A stretch of 64,000 nucleotides of DNA from Bradyrhizobium glycinis (GCF_016031655.1 NZ_JACCHQ010000006.1:184515-248514), one strand, 5' to 3'. Positions 16,182 through 26,179 are shown, numbered from the stretch's first letter. The notes: generated by a model not told the origin, from the letters alone. Translations and numbers: made by a program.

Positions 16182-17870
16182 TCATTCCGCGGCGACGCCT
16201 GAGGACGTCACTGCCTGCGCCAGCTGCCGCAGGGCAAAGCGCTTCAACTTGCCGGTCTCGGTCTTCGGCAATTGCGCCACGAACTCGATGGCGCGCGGAT
16301 ATTTGTACGGCGCGATCTCGCGTTTGACGTGCTCCTGCAACTCGGCCACCAGCTGAGCGTCAGGCGTCACACCGGGCGCGGCAATGACATAAGCCTTCAC
16401 GATCATGCCGCGCGCCTCGTCCGGCGCACCGACCACACCGCACTCGGCGACCGCCGGATGCGTGAGCAGCGCCGCTTCGACGTCAGTTCCTGCGATGTTG
16501 TAGCCCGCCGACACGATCATGTCGTCGGAGCGCGACTGGTACCAGAAATAGCCGTCGCTATCCATCAAATAGGTGTCGCCCGTGATGTTCCAGCCGTTCT
16601 GGACGTATTTCCGCTGCCGCTCGTCGGCCAGATAACGGCAGCCGGTCGGCCCGCGCACGGCAAGAAAGCCCATCGTTCCGGGCGGCACATCCCGACCCTG
16701 ATCATCGACGATCTTGGCTTCATAGCCCGGCACGGGCTTGCCGGTGGCACCGGGGCGGATCTCGTCCTCCGTCGCGCTGATGAAGATGTGCAGCATCTCG
16801 GTCGAACCGATGCCGTCCATCAGCTTGATCCCGGTCGCCTTGAACCAGGCATCGAATGTCGGCTTGGGAAGAGTCTCGCCCGCGGAGACGCATTTGCGGA
16901 GCGAAGAAATGTCGCGGCCTGCTAGCTTGCCGAGCATGGCGCGGTATGCGGTCGGCGCCGTGAAGCAGACCGTGGTCCTGTACTGCTCGATGGCATTCAG
17001 AATGTCGTCCGGCGTCGTCTTCTCCAGCACGACGAAGGAGGCGCCGATATGCATCGGAAACAGCACGCCGCCGAAGCCGAAGGTGAAGGCGAGCGGCGCG
17101 GAGCCGATAAAGCGATCGTTTTGCTCGGCCCGCAGAATATTGCGCGCGTAGCCATCACAGACCGCGAGCATGTCGCGGTGGAAATGCATGGTGCCCTTGG
17201 GATCGCCGGTCGTGCCCGAGGTGAAGGCGATCAGGCAGATGTCGTCGGCGGCGGTATCGACCGCCTTGAACTCCGGATTGGCATCGGCGATCAGCGATTC
17301 GAGCGAATCCGCCGCGCCATTGCCCCAATAGACGACCCGTTCAAGACCGGGCGCGGTAGCTTTCGCCTTCTCCATCTCCTCGGCGAGTTTTCCGTCGCAC
17401 AGCGCCAGCGTGATCTCTGCCTTCTGGATCGGATAGGACAGCTCCTTGGCGCGCAGCAGCGGCATCGTCGCCACGCAAATTCCGCCGGCCTTGATCACCG
17501 CGAGATAGGCCGCAACCATCATCGGATTGTTGGCCGAGCGCAGCAGCACACGCCCGCCGGTGACGAGACCGAGCTTGCCAACCAGCACATTGGCGATGCG
17601 GTTCACCAGCGTCTGCAGCTCGCGATAGGTGTAGCTGACGGCTGGGCTGATGACGCAAGGGGCATCGCCATGGCCCTGCTCGACCCAGCGATCGAGGAAA
17701 TAGCTGACGCAGTTCAGTCGCGGCGGATAGTGCAGCTCCGGCCGCGTGAAGATGAATTCGGGCCAGAGCTCGCGCGGCGGCAGATGTTGCCGCGCGAACG
17801 TATCGACATGGGCCGTCGCGACGCTGCCGTCAGACGAGCCCGTCACTTGAATCTTGGCAGCGTTGGCCAT
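16182..17870 (-). CDS. Aryl-CoA ligase (2-aminobenzoate/benzoate type)
   Basis: This 562-residue AMP-forming ligase has the nucleotide loop TSGTTGDPKGTMHFH (about residues 215-230), the GSTEML motif and the C-terminal KTETGKLKR motif with its catalytic lysine. Its layout follows the benzoate-CoA/2-aminobenzoate-CoA ligase group. It would activate the aromatic acid with ATP and CoA as the first step of the pathway. AAAGGAG lies six bases before the ATG. A MarR-type operator (17922-17935) lies 52 bases upstream. Because the matching monooxygenase at 22-24 kb is of the aminobenzoyl-CoA/salicylyl-CoA kind, 2-aminobenzoate is my first guess. Confidence 0.85.
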   Translation of the reverse strand: MANAAKIQVTGSSDGSVATAHVDTFARQHLPPRELWPEFIFTRPELHYPPRLNCVSYFLDRWVEQGHGDAPCVISPAVSYTYRELQTLVNRIANVLVGKLGLVTGGRVLLRSANNPMMVAAYLAVIKAGGICVATMPLLRAKELSYPIQKAEITLALCDGKLAEEMEKAKATAPGLERVVYWGNGAADSLESLIADANPEFKAVDTAADDICLIAFTSGTTGDPKGTMHFHRDMLAVCDGYARNILRAEQNDRFIGSAPLAFTFGFGGVLFPMHIGASFVVLEKTTPDDILNAIEQYRTTVCFTAPTAYRAMLGKLAGRDISSLRKCVSAGETLPKPTFDAWFKATGIKLMDGIGSTEMLHIFISATEDEIRPGATGKPVPGYEAKIVDDQGRDVPPGTMGFLAVRGPTGCRYLADERQRKYVQNGWNITGDTYLMDSDGYFWYQSRSDDMIVSAGYNIAGTDVEAALLTHPAVAECGVVGAPDEARGMIVKAYVIAAPGVTPDAQLVAELQEHVKREIAPYKYPRAIEFVAQLPKTETGKLKRFALRQLAQAVTSSGVAAE

Positions 17871-17921
17871 CGCACGCTCCTTTCAGCATGGATTGCACCC
17901 GGCAGCACGATCTGGAAAACA

Positions 17922-17935
17922 TTTTAGGCTTAAAA
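17922..17935. promoter_or_regulatory. Putative MarR operator, ligase promoter
   Basis: TTTTAGGCTTAAAA followed by CAATT is one of six related AT-rich palindromes found between 17.9 and 26.3 kb, each upstream of a transcription unit of the aromatic pathway. It stands out against the GC-rich background. Confidence 0.7.
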
Positions 17936-18016
17936 CAATTCGGCGCAATAGGGGATTTTGGGCAGCCCGTGCTTTTTCATGCGGCAAAAGGGCGGCGGGC
18001 TGTCGCGCCCGCGCGG

Positions 18017-18523
18017 CTACGGCCGGCGGCGGGCGGCCGATTTCTGCGCGGACGCCTTGGTCTTGGCGAGGAGGCGCATCAATTCGCGCACGTCCTTCGG
18101 CGAGAGGTCGGCGAAGAGATCGGCGATCCAGGTCTCGTGCTCGGCGGCCATCCTGCGGAACTCGGCACGCCCGAGCTTGGTCAGCCGGATCACCTGGACG
18201 CGACGGTCGGTATCCGAGGTTCGCCGGTCGAGATGGCCAGATTCCACCAGGCGCTCCACGAGCCCGGTCACATTGCCGTTCGACACCATCATGCGCTTGG
18301 AGACATCGGACAGGGTCATGCCGTCAGGCGCCTTGTCGAGCTGTGCCATCAGGTCGAAACGCGGCAACGTGACGTCGAACCGCTGCCGTAGCCGGCCGCG
18401 CACCTCGCCCTCGATCAGCGTCGTGCAGGTCAACAGCCGCAGCCACAGCCGGAGCTCCTCGGCGTGGTCCTCCGGTGTTTCGACGGCCTTGGTCTCGGAA
18501 TCGAGCATGTCGATGCAGTTCAC
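18017..18523 (-). CDS. MarR family regulator of the aromatic pathway
   Basis: This 168-residue protein is a MarR winged helix (recognition region MTLSDVSKRMMVSNGNVTGL, wing with RRVQVIRLT). MarR repressors of aromatic pathways usually release DNA on binding the CoA thioester or free acid. It lies between the ligase and the binding-protein gene, and palindromes sit before all three. A copy at 18562-18575 is upstream of its own start, suggesting autoregulation. Confidence 0.88.
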   Translation of the reverse strand: MNCIDMLDSETKAVETPEDHAEELRLWLRLLTCTTLIEGEVRGRLRQRFDVTLPRFDLMAQLDKAPDGMTLSDVSKRMMVSNGNVTGLVERLVESGHLDRRTSDTDRRVQVIRLTKLGRAEFRRMAAEHETWIADLFADLSPKDVRELMRLLAKTKASAQKSAARRRP

Positions 18524-18561
18524 TCACGGCCGGCATTGGCGCGGGCACGGATTCCCCAACG

Positions 18562-18575
18562 TTTTGAGCTTCAAA
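18562..18575. promoter_or_regulatory. Putative MarR operator, marR promoter
   Basis: TTTTGAGCTTCAAA followed by TAAAT matches the shared palindrome and lies 39 bases upstream of the MarR gene. Confidence 0.65.
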
Positions 18576-18630
18576 TAAATCCGCGCCGGCCGCAAGTCCA
18601 AAGCTGCAACAATCGACCGCACATCAATTT

Positions 18631-18644
18631 CTTTAGGCTTCAAA
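18631..18644. promoter_or_regulatory. Putative MarR operator, binding-protein promoter
   Basis: CTTTAGGCTTCAAA followed by TAATT lies 69 bases from the MarR copy at 18562 and faces the rightward binding-protein gene. Confidence 0.65.
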
Positions 18645-18787
18645 TAATTGGCGCGCAGCTTGCATGCATCGCTGCCCGCACGATGCGACGCCCCGCGCTC
18701 GGCTTGCCGCGGCCGTCGTCATCGGCATAAGCTTTGGATTGGAGTACGTGGCTTGCAGCGCAAGCCAATCGTCACGAGGGACAGATC

Positions 18788-19963
18788 ATGAAGACGAAAA
18801 TGACCTTAGCCGCAGCCGCAATGCTACTCGGCACCGCAGTGAGCCCTGCCCTCGCTCAAGACAAAATCAAGCTGGGTGTGATCGTGACCCTGTCGGGGCC
18901 CGCGGCAGCGCTGGGCCAGCAGGTTCGCGACGGCTTCGCGCTCGCCGTGAAGGATCTCGGCAGCAAGATGGGTGGCCGCGACATCGAGGTCGTCGTGGTC
19001 GACGATGAGCTGAAACCGGATGCGGCGGTGACCAAGGTCAAGGGCCTTTTGGAGCGTGAGAAGGTCGACTTCGTGGTCGGGCCGATCTTCTCCAACATCC
19101 TCCAGGCCATCCACCGGCCGATTACCGAGTCGAAGACCTTCCTGATCAGCCCCAACGCCGGTCCCTCGACCTTCGCCGGCAAGGATTGCAACCCGTTCTT
19201 CTATGTGACCTCGTATCAGAACGATCAGGTTCACGAGATCCTCGGCAAGGTCGCGCAGGATCGCGGCTACAAGCGGATGTACCTGATGGTGCCGAACTAT
19301 CAGGCCGGCAAGGATTCGGTGGCTGGCTTCAAGCTCGACTACAAGGGCGAGATCGTCGAGGAATCCTACATGCCGCTGAACACGTTGGATTTCCAGCCGG
19401 AGCTGTCCAAGATCTCCTCACAGAAGCCCGATGCACTGTTCACGTTCATGCCAGGGGGCCTCGGCGTCAATCTCGTCAAGCAATACCGCCAGGCGGGGCT
19501 CGCCGACACTATTCCCGTGCTCTCGGCCTTTACGGTCGACGAATCGACCCTGCCGGCGCAGCAGGATGCGGCGGTCGGCATGTTCGGCGGCGCGAACTGG
19601 GCACCCAATCTCGACAATCCCCAGAACAAGAAGTTCGTTGCCGCCTATGAGGCCGCCTACAACAGCGTTCCCGGCACTTACGCCGCCCAGGCCTACGATG
19701 CCGCAATGCTGATCGACAGCGCCGTCAAGGCCGTGAAGGGCGACCTCTCCAACAAGGACGCCGTTGGCGCCGCCTTGAAGAAGGCCGACTTCACCTCGGT
19801 CCGCGGGGCCTTCAAGTTCAACAACAACAATTATCCGATCCAGGATTTCTACCTGACCAAGGTCGCCAAGCGTCCGGACGGCAAATTCCAGACCGAGATC
19901 GTGCAGAAGGTGTTCGAGAATTACGGCGACCGCTATGCCAAGGATTGCAAGGCGGCGAACTAA
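18788..19963 (+). CDS. ABC substrate-binding protein, LivK-like, probably for an aromatic acid
   Basis: This 391-residue exported protein has a signal peptide (cleaved after PALA near residue 22) and the periplasmic branched-chain amino acid-binding fold (IKLGVIVTLSGPAAALGQQV). Homologues in aromatic pathways bind benzoate-type acids. GAGG lies eight bases before the ATG at 18788. No permease or ATPase of this class is nearby, so it must use a transporter encoded elsewhere. It shares its promoter region with two MarR-type palindromes. Confidence 0.85.
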   Translation: MKTKMTLAAAAMLLGTAVSPALAQDKIKLGVIVTLSGPAAALGQQVRDGFALAVKDLGSKMGGRDIEVVVVDDELKPDAAVTKVKGLLEREKVDFVVGPIFSNILQAIHRPITESKTFLISPNAGPSTFAGKDCNPFFYVTSYQNDQVHEILGKVAQDRGYKRMYLMVPNYQAGKDSVAGFKLDYKGEIVEESYMPLNTLDFQPELSKISSQKPDALFTFMPGGLGVNLVKQYRQAGLADTIPVLSAFTVDESTLPAQQDAAVGMFGGANWAPNLDNPQNKKFVAAYEAAYNSVPGTYAAQAYDAAMLIDSAVKAVKGDLSNKDAVGAALKKADFTSVRGAFKFNNNNYPIQDFYLTKVAKRPDGKFQTEIVQKVFENYGDRYAKDCKAAN

Positions 19964-19964
19964 G

Positions 19965-20029
19965 CATGATCGGGACCCGAAGGGCTGCGTCAGCGCAAAG
20001 TGCGCAGCAATTTACCGAAAATGATCATG
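19965..20029. repeat. Intergenic inverted repeat after the binding-protein gene
   Basis: GCATGATC near 19965 and GATCATGC near 20021 are inverted over about 60 bases, with short arms but GC-rich content between. It separates the binding-protein gene from the cupin and resembles dispersed intergenic palindromes common in this group. Confidence 0.4.
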
Positions 20030-20069
20030 CCCTAACAATCGCCGCGCAGCGCGCTAGGGGAGGACTGCA

Positions 20070-20525
20070 ATGAAGAGCGAAATCACCGGCATCACGCGGG
20101 CCAATGAAGGAATCCAGGGCATTTCCTGGAACATCCTCGGCCAGACCTACGTGCCGAAAAGCTACGCGGAGAACAGCTTCTCCTGGCACGCGACGCTGCC
20201 GCCGGGCACCTTCGTGCCACCGCACATTCATCCCGACCAGGATGAATATCTCTACATGCTGGAGGGCAAGCTCGATTTCGTGCTCGGCAATTCGGAAGCG
20301 CAGGCAAGTGCAGGCGACCTGATCCGCCTCGGTATGGGCGTGCCGCACGGCATCTTCAACAAGTCGGAGCAGACCGCCAAGGTGCTGTTCTGGGTCTCGC
20401 CGAGCCGCAAGCTGTTCGACCTGTTCTGGGGCCTTCACAACATGAAGGAGCAGAAGCCGGAGGACGTCGTGGCGATGGCCGCCGAGTTCAACATCCACTT
20501 CCTGCCGCCGCCGCCCGGCGGCTAG
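20070..20525 (+). CDS. Cupin domain protein
   Basis: This 151-residue single cupin has both conserved motifs: PPHIHPDQDEYLYMLEGKLD (two histidines and a glutamate for metal) and GDLIRLGMGVPHGIFN (third histidine). Small cupins of this sort accompany aromatic pathways as isomerases, hydrolases or ring-cleaving helpers. GGGGAGG lies upstream of the ATG. It follows the binding-protein gene by 106 bases and may share its transcript. The exact reaction cannot be read from the sequence. Confidence 0.8.
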   Translation: MKSEITGITRANEGIQGISWNILGQTYVPKSYAENSFSWHATLPPGTFVPPHIHPDQDEYLYMLEGKLDFVLGNSEAQASAGDLIRLGMGVPHGIFNKSEQTAKVLFWVSPSRKLFDLFWGLHNMKEQKPEDVVAMAAEFNIHFLPPPPGG

Positions 20526-20568
20526 CGCCGAATGGCTTTGGGTTGAATCGATTGTCGCCGCTCGTTCA

Positions 20569-20686
20569 CCTCTCCCGCCTGCGGGAGAGGTCGGCGCGAA
20601 GCGCCGGCTGAGGGTTTGCTCCTCTCGGAGATTGTCCCATTGCGGAAACACCCTCTCCCCGACCCTCTCCCGCAAGCGGGAGAGGG
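20569..20686. repeat. REP-like pair of GC-rich hairpins
   Basis: CCTCTCCCGCCTGCGGGAGA begins a hairpin at 20569-20590, and a matching hairpin with CCGCAAGCGG at its tip lies at 20663-20686. Between them is an inverted GGCGCGAAGCGCC. This looks like a dispersed REP-type element between the convergent cupin and monooxygenase genes; it may also end transcription from both sides. Confidence 0.6.
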
Positions 20687-20742
20687 GGTGCACTTTTTTC
20701 GTCGCAGCGATTAAGCCTCATCGCAGCATGCTGTAGCGCGCT

Positions 20743-21993
20743 TCAGGCGCGCACCGCCGCCAATCCCGGCACCGCGGCGAAGCCCGCCTTGGTGGCATAG
20801 CCGCGCACGATGGCTTCGCGCTGGGAATAGCTCAGGACGTTGTCGACATTGTCGAAACCGTCGGGCGCAAGCTGCTCGACGGCATCGATGACGCCCTCTG
20901 GCCCGCCGCGCCGATTGGAGCGGACGATCTCGGCCGTCATAGGCAGACGCTTCTTCTCGTACTCGAGCAAGGCCTGACGCGGGTGTTCGGCGCGCACCAG
21001 CGCATCCGCAAGGCAGCGTGCGTCGAGAATGGCCTGCGAGGCGCCGTTCGACCCCACCGGATACATCGGATGCGCGGCATCGCCGAGCAGCGTGACTCTG
21101 CCCGATGACCAATAGGGCAAGGGATCGCGATCGCAGGTCGGATATTCGTAGAATTCAGGCGTGGCCGAAATCAGGCTCTTCACGTCGATATAGGGCACCG
21201 AGAAGCGCGCCACATGCGGCATCAGCTCCTCACGGCGGCCCGGCCGCGACCAGTCTTCTTTCCGCGGCGGCGGCGCGTTGCCCTCGCCCACTTTCACCAG
21301 CACCGCCCAGTTGGTCAGGCGGCTCGCCGGGCTCGATCCTTCCGCGATGGGGTAGATGACCACCTTGGCATTGAGACCACCGGCCACGATCATCGACTTT
21401 CCGGTGAGGAACAGCGGCCAGTCGCGCGCACCGCGCCACAACATCAAGCCGTTCCAGCACGGCGGGCCTTCGTTCGGGAACAGCGTCTCGCGGACGCGCG
21501 AGTGAATGCCGTCGGCGCCGACCAGGATATCGCCGCGCGCGGTGTGAACATGGGCGCCGGCGCGATCGAAGAAGTAAGCGGTGACGCCGCCCTCGTCCTG
21601 CGAGAAGGCGCCGAGCCGGCAGCCGGTGCGGATCGCCTCTGCCCCCAACCGCTCCTCGACGGCGCGATGGATGACGCCCTGAAGGCGGCCGCGATGGATC
21701 GAAAATTGCGGCACGTCGTGACCGGCGTCGATGCCGCGAGCTTCGCGCCAGACCTCCTGACCATGGCGGTTGAGATAATAGAGCTGATCAGTGCGGATCG
21801 CGACGTCGTCGAGCTTTTGCAGCAGGCCGAGCCCAGCCAACTCCCGCATCGCATGCGGCAGCGTGTTGATGCCGACGCCGAGCTCGCGAATGGTGTCGGC
21901 CTGCTCGAAGATCTCGCAATCCAGGCCGCGCGAGCGGAACATCAAAGCCGTTGTGAGACCACCGATACCGCCACCGACGATAATCGCCTTCAT
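20743..21993 (-). CDS. FAD-dependent aromatic monooxygenase, PhzS-like
   Basis: This 416-residue class A flavoprotein has the GGGIGGLTTALMFRSRGL dinucleotide fold, the GADGIHSRVRE motif and the GDAAHPMYPVGSNGASQAIL flavin motif. The stretches LMLWRGARDW and YPTCDRDPLPYWSSGRVTLL closely resemble PhzS-like hydroxylases as I remember them. It would hydroxylate a small aromatic with NADH. I start at ATG 21993, with GGAG eight bases upstream. It is the 3' neighbour of the two-domain monooxygenase and may widen the substrate range or remove a side product. Salicylate-hydroxylase-like activity is an alternative. Confidence 0.82.
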   Translation of the reverse strand: MKAIIVGGGIGGLTTALMFRSRGLDCEIFEQADTIRELGVGINTLPHAMRELAGLGLLQKLDDVAIRTDQLYYLNRHGQEVWREARGIDAGHDVPQFSIHRGRLQGVIHRAVEERLGAEAIRTGCRLGAFSQDEGGVTAYFFDRAGAHVHTARGDILVGADGIHSRVRETLFPNEGPPCWNGLMLWRGARDWPLFLTGKSMIVAGGLNAKVVIYPIAEGSSPASRLTNWAVLVKVGEGNAPPPRKEDWSRPGRREELMPHVARFSVPYIDVKSLISATPEFYEYPTCDRDPLPYWSSGRVTLLGDAAHPMYPVGSNGASQAILDARCLADALVRAEHPRQALLEYEKKRLPMTAEIVRSNRRGGPEGVIDAVEQLAPDGFDNVDNVLSYSQREAIVRGYATKAGFAAVPGLAAVRA

Positions 21994-22044
21994 CGCCCTC
22001 ACTCCACTCGAAACACAGGCAATGGGTTAACGTCGCACGGGCGG

Positions 22045-24396
22045 TTACTCCGCCGCAAGCGGCTTTGTCGCCTCGGCCTTGAGCTCGGCCCGGGTCTTGG
22101 GCTTAGCCTTAATTCTCAGCTCCTCGAGATCCTGCCGGTCGCGGACGCTGTTGCGGAAAATCTGATCTTTTCCGGGCAGATATTGCGGGGGGCAGAAGGC
22201 GTCGTTTGCCCCGTACCAAGCCGCCGCCTTCATGGTGAAGAAGGGATCGACGAGATGGGGACGGCCGAGGGCGACCAGATCGGCCCGACCGGCGGCCAGA
22301 ATGGTATTGGCCTGGTCCGCGGCGGTGATGTTACCGACGCACATCGTGGCGACGCGCGCCTCGTTGCGGACCTGGTCGGAGAAGGGCGTCTGGAACATGC
22401 GTCCGTAGACCGGCTGCGCATCGCGCACGGTCTGGCCGGTCGAGACATCGACGAGATCGACGCCCGCCTCGGCAAAGGCGCGTGCGATGGCGACGGCATC
22501 ATCGCCGGTGATGCCTCCGTCAGCCCAATCGGTCGCCGAGATGCGCACCGACATCGGCTTGTGCGACGGCCAGACCGCGCGCAGCGCCTCGAATATCTCG
22601 AGCGGGAACCGCAGACGGTTGGCGAGCGAGCCGCCATACTCGTCGGTGCGGGTGTTGGTCAGCGGGGAGATGAAGCTGGCGAGCAGATAGCCGTGGGCGC
22701 AGTGCAATTCGAGCATGTCGAAGCCGCAGCGCTCGCCGCGCTCGGCCGCCGCGACGAAAGCGTCCCTCACCGCATTCATGCCGACGCGGTCGAGCTCTCG
22801 CGGCACCTGGCTGTCGGGGAAGTAGGGCAGCGGTGATGCCGAAAAGACCTCCCAGCCGCCCTGCTCCAGCGGGCGGTCCATGCCGTCCCACATCAATTTG
22901 GTCGCGCCCTTGCGGCCGGCGTGACCCAGTTGCAGGCAGATCTTTGCGGCCGAGTTGCCGTGGACGAACTCCACGATGCGACGCCAGGCGGCCTCCTGCT
23001 CGTCGTTCCACAGGCCGGCGCAGCCGGGCGTGATCCGGGCCTCTCGGCTGACGCACGTCATCTCGGTGAAGATCAGGCCTGCGCCGCCGATCGCGCGCGA
23101 GCCGTAATGCACCAGGTGGAAGTCTGTCGGCACACCTTCCTTCGCCGAATACATGCACATCGGCGACATCACGGCGCGATTGGCGAGCTTCATCTCGCGC
23201 AGGCGGAACGGCTGGAACAGCGGCACCATGGGCCGATCGATATCGACATCGAAGCCGCTGCTGCGCACCTGCCTCGCAAACGACTTGTCGACCTCCGCCA
23301 CGAAATCCGGTGCGCGGAGCTTCAGATTATCATAGGTGATCGCCTTCGAGCGCGTCATCACCCCGAAGGCGAACTGGACGGGATCGAAATCCCAGAAGCG
23401 GTCGACATGCTCGAACCAGACCAGCGAAACGTCGGCGGCATGCTGCGTCTTCTCGACCTCCTCGCGACGGCCGTGCTCATAGATCTCGAGCGCGGCCTTG
23501 ATGCTGGGCGCCTTCTCCACGGCTTCGGCCAGCGCGATGGCGTCTTCCATCGCGAGCTTGGTGCCCGAGCCAATGGAGAAATGTGCGCTCGCCTTGGCGT
23601 CGCCGAGCAGCACCATGTTGTCCTTGACCCAGCGCTTGCTGCGGATCATCGGGAAGTTGCGCCACATCGAGCGGTTCGTCAGCAGCTTGTGCCCATTGAG
23701 GAACCAGCCGAAGATGTCGGCCATCCGCGCGGCGGACTGCGCCTCGTCGAGACCCGTCAGCCCCGCGCGCTTGAACGTTTCAGGATCGGTCTCGAATATC
23801 CAGGTCGAGTGCCCGGCCTCGTACTGATAGGCATGGGCGATGAATGGCCCCCACTCCGTTTCCTGGAAGATGAAGGTGAAGGCGTCGAGCGGCCTGGTCG
23901 AGCCCATCCAGGCGAACTTGTTGGCGCGCAGGTCGACCTCCGGCTGGAAATGATCGACGTATTTCTCGCGGAAACGGCTGTTGATGCCGTCGGCGAGCAG
24001 GACGAGATCGGCATCGGCGAAGCGGGATTCGTCGTCGATATCGGCCTCGAAGCGCAAGGCGACACCCAGCTCGCATGCACGCTCCTGGAGGATCAGAAGC
24101 AGCTTCTGCCGCGAACAGCCGCAGAAACCGTTGCCGCCGACGCGGTGCACAGTGCCGCGGAAGTGCACGGCGATGTCGTCCCAGTAGGCGAACTCCTGGG
24201 TGATGCGGCGATAGCTCGGAAGATCGTGCTTCTCGAAATTGTCAAGAGTCGCATCCGAGAACACCACGCCGAAGCCGAAGGTGTCGTCGGCCCGATTGCG
24301 CTCATAGACCGTGATGTCCGCGCCCGGACGCTGCTTCTTGAGCAGGATCGCAGCATAGAGACCCGCAGGTCCGCCACCGATGATCGCGACTTTCAT
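22045..24396 (-). CDS. 2-aminobenzoyl-CoA (or salicylyl-CoA) monooxygenase/reductase
   Basis: This 783-residue protein fuses a class A FAD monooxygenase (residues 1-380; [36 protein letters not shown]) to an Old Yellow Enzyme-type FMN reductase (from about 395; [15 protein letters not shown], then [16 protein letters not shown]). That fusion is the hallmark of 2-aminobenzoyl-CoA monooxygenase/reductase of Azoarcus evansii and of proteins annotated as salicylyl-CoA 5-hydroxylase. In the former, the enzyme hydroxylates and then reduces the ring to a non-aromatic enamine-ketone CoA ester. A MarR-type operator lies 34 bases upstream. It heads the leftward operon with the PhzS-like gene. Confidence 0.87.
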   Translation of the reverse strand: MKVAIIGGGPAGLYAAILLKKQRPGADITVYERNRADDTFGFGVVFSDATLDNFEKHDLPSYRRITQEFAYWDDIAVHFRGTVHRVGGNGFCGCSRQKLLLILQERACELGVALRFEADIDDESRFADADLVLLADGINSRFREKYVDHFQPEVDLRANKFAWMGSTRPLDAFTFIFQETEWGPFIAHAYQYEAGHSTWIFETDPETFKRAGLTGLDEAQSAARMADIFGWFLNGHKLLTNRSMWRNFPMIRSKRWVKDNMVLLGDAKASAHFSIGSGTKLAMEDAIALAEAVEKAPSIKAALEIYEHGRREEVEKTQHAADVSLVWFEHVDRFWDFDPVQFAFGVMTRSKAITYDNLKLRAPDFVAEVDKSFARQVRSSGFDVDIDRPMVPLFQPFRLREMKLANRAVMSPMCMYSAKEGVPTDFHLVHYGSRAIGGAGLIFTEMTCVSREARITPGCAGLWNDEQEAAWRRIVEFVHGNSAAKICLQLGHAGRKGATKLMWDGMDRPLEQGGWEVFSASPLPYFPDSQVPRELDRVGMNAVRDAFVAAAERGERCGFDMLELHCAHGYLLASFISPLTNTRTDEYGGSLANRLRFPLEIFEALRAVWPSHKPMSVRISATDWADGGITGDDAVAIARAFAEAGVDLVDVSTGQTVRDAQPVYGRMFQTPFSDQVRNEARVATMCVGNITAADQANTILAAGRADLVALGRPHLVDPFFTMKAAAWYGANDAFCPPQYLPGKDQIFRNSVRDRQDLEELRIKAKPKTRAELKAEATKPLAAE

Positions 24397-24430
24397 GGGA
24401 GCCTCGTCACTTCACCCGGCCATGAAACTA

Positions 24431-24444
24431 TTTTAAGCCTAAAA
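24431..24444. promoter_or_regulatory. Putative MarR operator, monooxygenase/reductase promoter
   Basis: TTTTAAGCCTAAAA followed by TAATTT is the most symmetric copy of the palindrome and lies 34 bases upstream of the monooxygenase/reductase start, where a repressor would block transcription. Confidence 0.7.
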
Positions 24445-24497
24445 TAATTTCCCGCAAGTCCCCCTCGCTGGATTGGCTCCAGATAATTGCAACCGGC

Positions 24498-25334
24498 TCA
24501 ATCGCCCCTGAAGACCGGTTTGACCTTGTTGGCGAAAGCCTCGAAGGCGCGCTCGAAATCCGCCGTGGTCATGCACAGCGCTTGCGCCACGGCCTCCGCT
24601 TCGATCGCCTCCTCCACCGACATCGCCCATTCCATGGCCAGCATCCGCTTGGTCATGGTGTTGGCGAAGGTCGGTCCTTCCGCGACCTGCTTGGCCAGAA
24701 CCTGCGCCTGGGGCAGCACCTGCTCCGGCGTGACGATGCGGCTGAAGAAACCCCAGCGCTCGCCCTCTTCCGCAGTCATGAACCGGCCGGTGTAGAGCAG
24801 CTCGGAGGCGCGGGACTGCCCGATGATGCGCGGCAGGATCGCGCAAGCGCCCATGTCGCAGCCGGCCAGCCCCACCTTGTTGAACAGGAATGCCACCTTG
24901 GCTCCGCTCGCCGCAAGGCGCATGTCGGATGCCATGGCGATGATCGCTCCGGCCCCGGCGCAGATCCCTTCGACCGCGGCGACGATCGGTTGCGGAGAGG
25001 CCCGCATCGCCTTGACGAGGTCGCCGGTCATGCGCGTGAAGGCGGTCAGGCCCTTGGTGTCCATCTTCACCAGTGGGCCGATGATCTCGAATACGTCGCC
25101 GCCGGACGAGAAATTGCCGCCGGCACCCGTCACGACGATGGACTTGACCGCGTCGTCGAAGGCGCAGGCGCGGAAGAAGTCGGTAAGTTCCCGATAGCTC
25201 TCGAACGTCAGCGGATTCTTTCGTTCCGGGCGGTTGAGCGTGACCGTCGCAACGCCGTCGACCACGGCGAGCAGGAAGTGCTGCGGCGAGTAATCCGCGA
25301 GCGGCACGGTAACGGGATTGGCTGGTCTGCTCAT
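24498..25334 (-). CDS. Enoyl-CoA hydratase/isomerase family protein
   Basis: This 278-residue crotonase-fold enzyme has the oxyanion-hole segments SSGGDVFEI and [20 protein letters not shown]. It would hydrate a cyclic or ring-opened enoyl-CoA in the lower pathway. AAGGAG lies upstream of the ATG. It follows the short-chain dehydrogenase by 42 bases on the same strand. One of the two usual catalytic glutamates could be in [12 protein letters not shown], where glycine-aspartate substitutions are seen, so mechanism should not be assumed. Confidence 0.87.
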   Translation of the reverse strand: MSRPANPVTVPLADYSPQHFLLAVVDGVATVTLNRPERKNPLTFESYRELTDFFRACAFDDAVKSIVVTGAGGNFSSGGDVFEIIGPLVKMDTKGLTAFTRMTGDLVKAMRASPQPIVAAVEGICAGAGAIIAMASDMRLAASGAKVAFLFNKVGLAGCDMGACAILPRIIGQSRASELLYTGRFMTAEEGERWGFFSRIVTPEQVLPQAQVLAKQVAEGPTFANTMTKRMLAMEWAMSVEEAIEAEAVAQALCMTTADFERAFEAFANKVKPVFRGD

Positions 25335-25376
25335 GGGATCTCCTTGGCTTTCTTGTTCCGTGCCTGTGCCAGGCAG

Positions 25377-26138
25377 CTAGACTTCGCCACCGGCCACCGC
25401 GATCGCCTGTCCGGTGATCGCGCTCGCGCCGTCCCCGCACAGCCAGAGAACCGCGTCTGCGACCTGCTGAGGCGTGACCAGGCGTCCTTGCGGATTGTGC
25501 TTCGCGAGCTCGGCAATCGCCTGCTCGCGGGTTCGACCCGTCTTCTTCATGATGTTGTCGATGCTCCCGGCGACGAGGTCGGTGTCGGTGAAGCCGGGGC
25601 ACACCGCATTCACGGTGACGGTGCTTCCGGCCATCTCGAGGGCAAGCGAACGCACCAGGCCGATCACGGCGTGCTTGGCCGCTGCATAGGCGCTGACATA
25701 GGCATAGCCCTTGAGCCCTGCGGTGGACGCCACCGCGACGATGCGGCCGTAGGGACGATCCTTCATGCCCGGCAGCACGGCCTGGACGGCATGCACGACG
25801 CCCATGAAATTGACATCCATCATCCGGCTGAAGAGCGCGCTGTCCGATTTTGCGAACGGCGCCGATTCAGCGCTGCCCGCATTGGCAATCAGAATGTCGA
25901 TCGGCTTGCGCGCACTTGCCCCGGCGATCGCGGCCTTCAGAGACGTCTCGTTCGAGACATCAGCGACAACCGCAAAGTGCGCGGCGCCTGCATTGACCGC
26001 CTCGTCGAGAACCGCCGCGCTCCGGCCAAGCACGGTCACGGTCGCACCGGCACTGACGAGAGTGGACGCGATCGCCCGGCCGATACCGCGCCCACCACCG
26101 GTGACCAGCGCGTGCGGCGAATGCGGCAACCCGGACAT
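25377..26138 (-). CDS. Short-chain dehydrogenase/reductase
   Basis: This 253-residue SDR has TGGGRGIGRAIA for NAD(P), NAGSAESAPF, and the catalytic YAAAK (in YVSAYAAAKHAVIGL). It would oxidise a hydroxyacyl-CoA or a cyclic alcohol of the pathway. I start at ATG 26138, with GGGAG seven bases upstream; a longer in-frame start at 26192 would run into the operator. Divergent from the hydrolase operon, with two palindromes in the gap. Confidence 0.87.
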   Translation of the reverse strand: MSGLPHSPHALVTGGGRGIGRAIASTLVSAGATVTVLGRSAAVLDEAVNAGAAHFAVVADVSNETSLKAAIAGASARKPIDILIANAGSAESAPFAKSDSALFSRMMDVNFMGVVHAVQAVLPGMKDRPYGRIVAVASTAGLKGYAYVSAYAAAKHAVIGLVRSLALEMAGSTVTVNAVCPGFTDTDLVAGSIDNIMKKTGRTREQAIAELAKHNPQGRLVTPQQVADAVLWLCGDGASAITGQAIAVAGGEV

Positions 26139-26179
26139 GCACTGGCTCCCTCGGCTCTCGTGATCGCGTTTCCGATATA

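Noticed and set aside
21214..24447. Long plus-strand frames opposite the two monooxygenase genes
   Set aside because: Composition mirrors the real minus-strand genes and no domain is recognisable.
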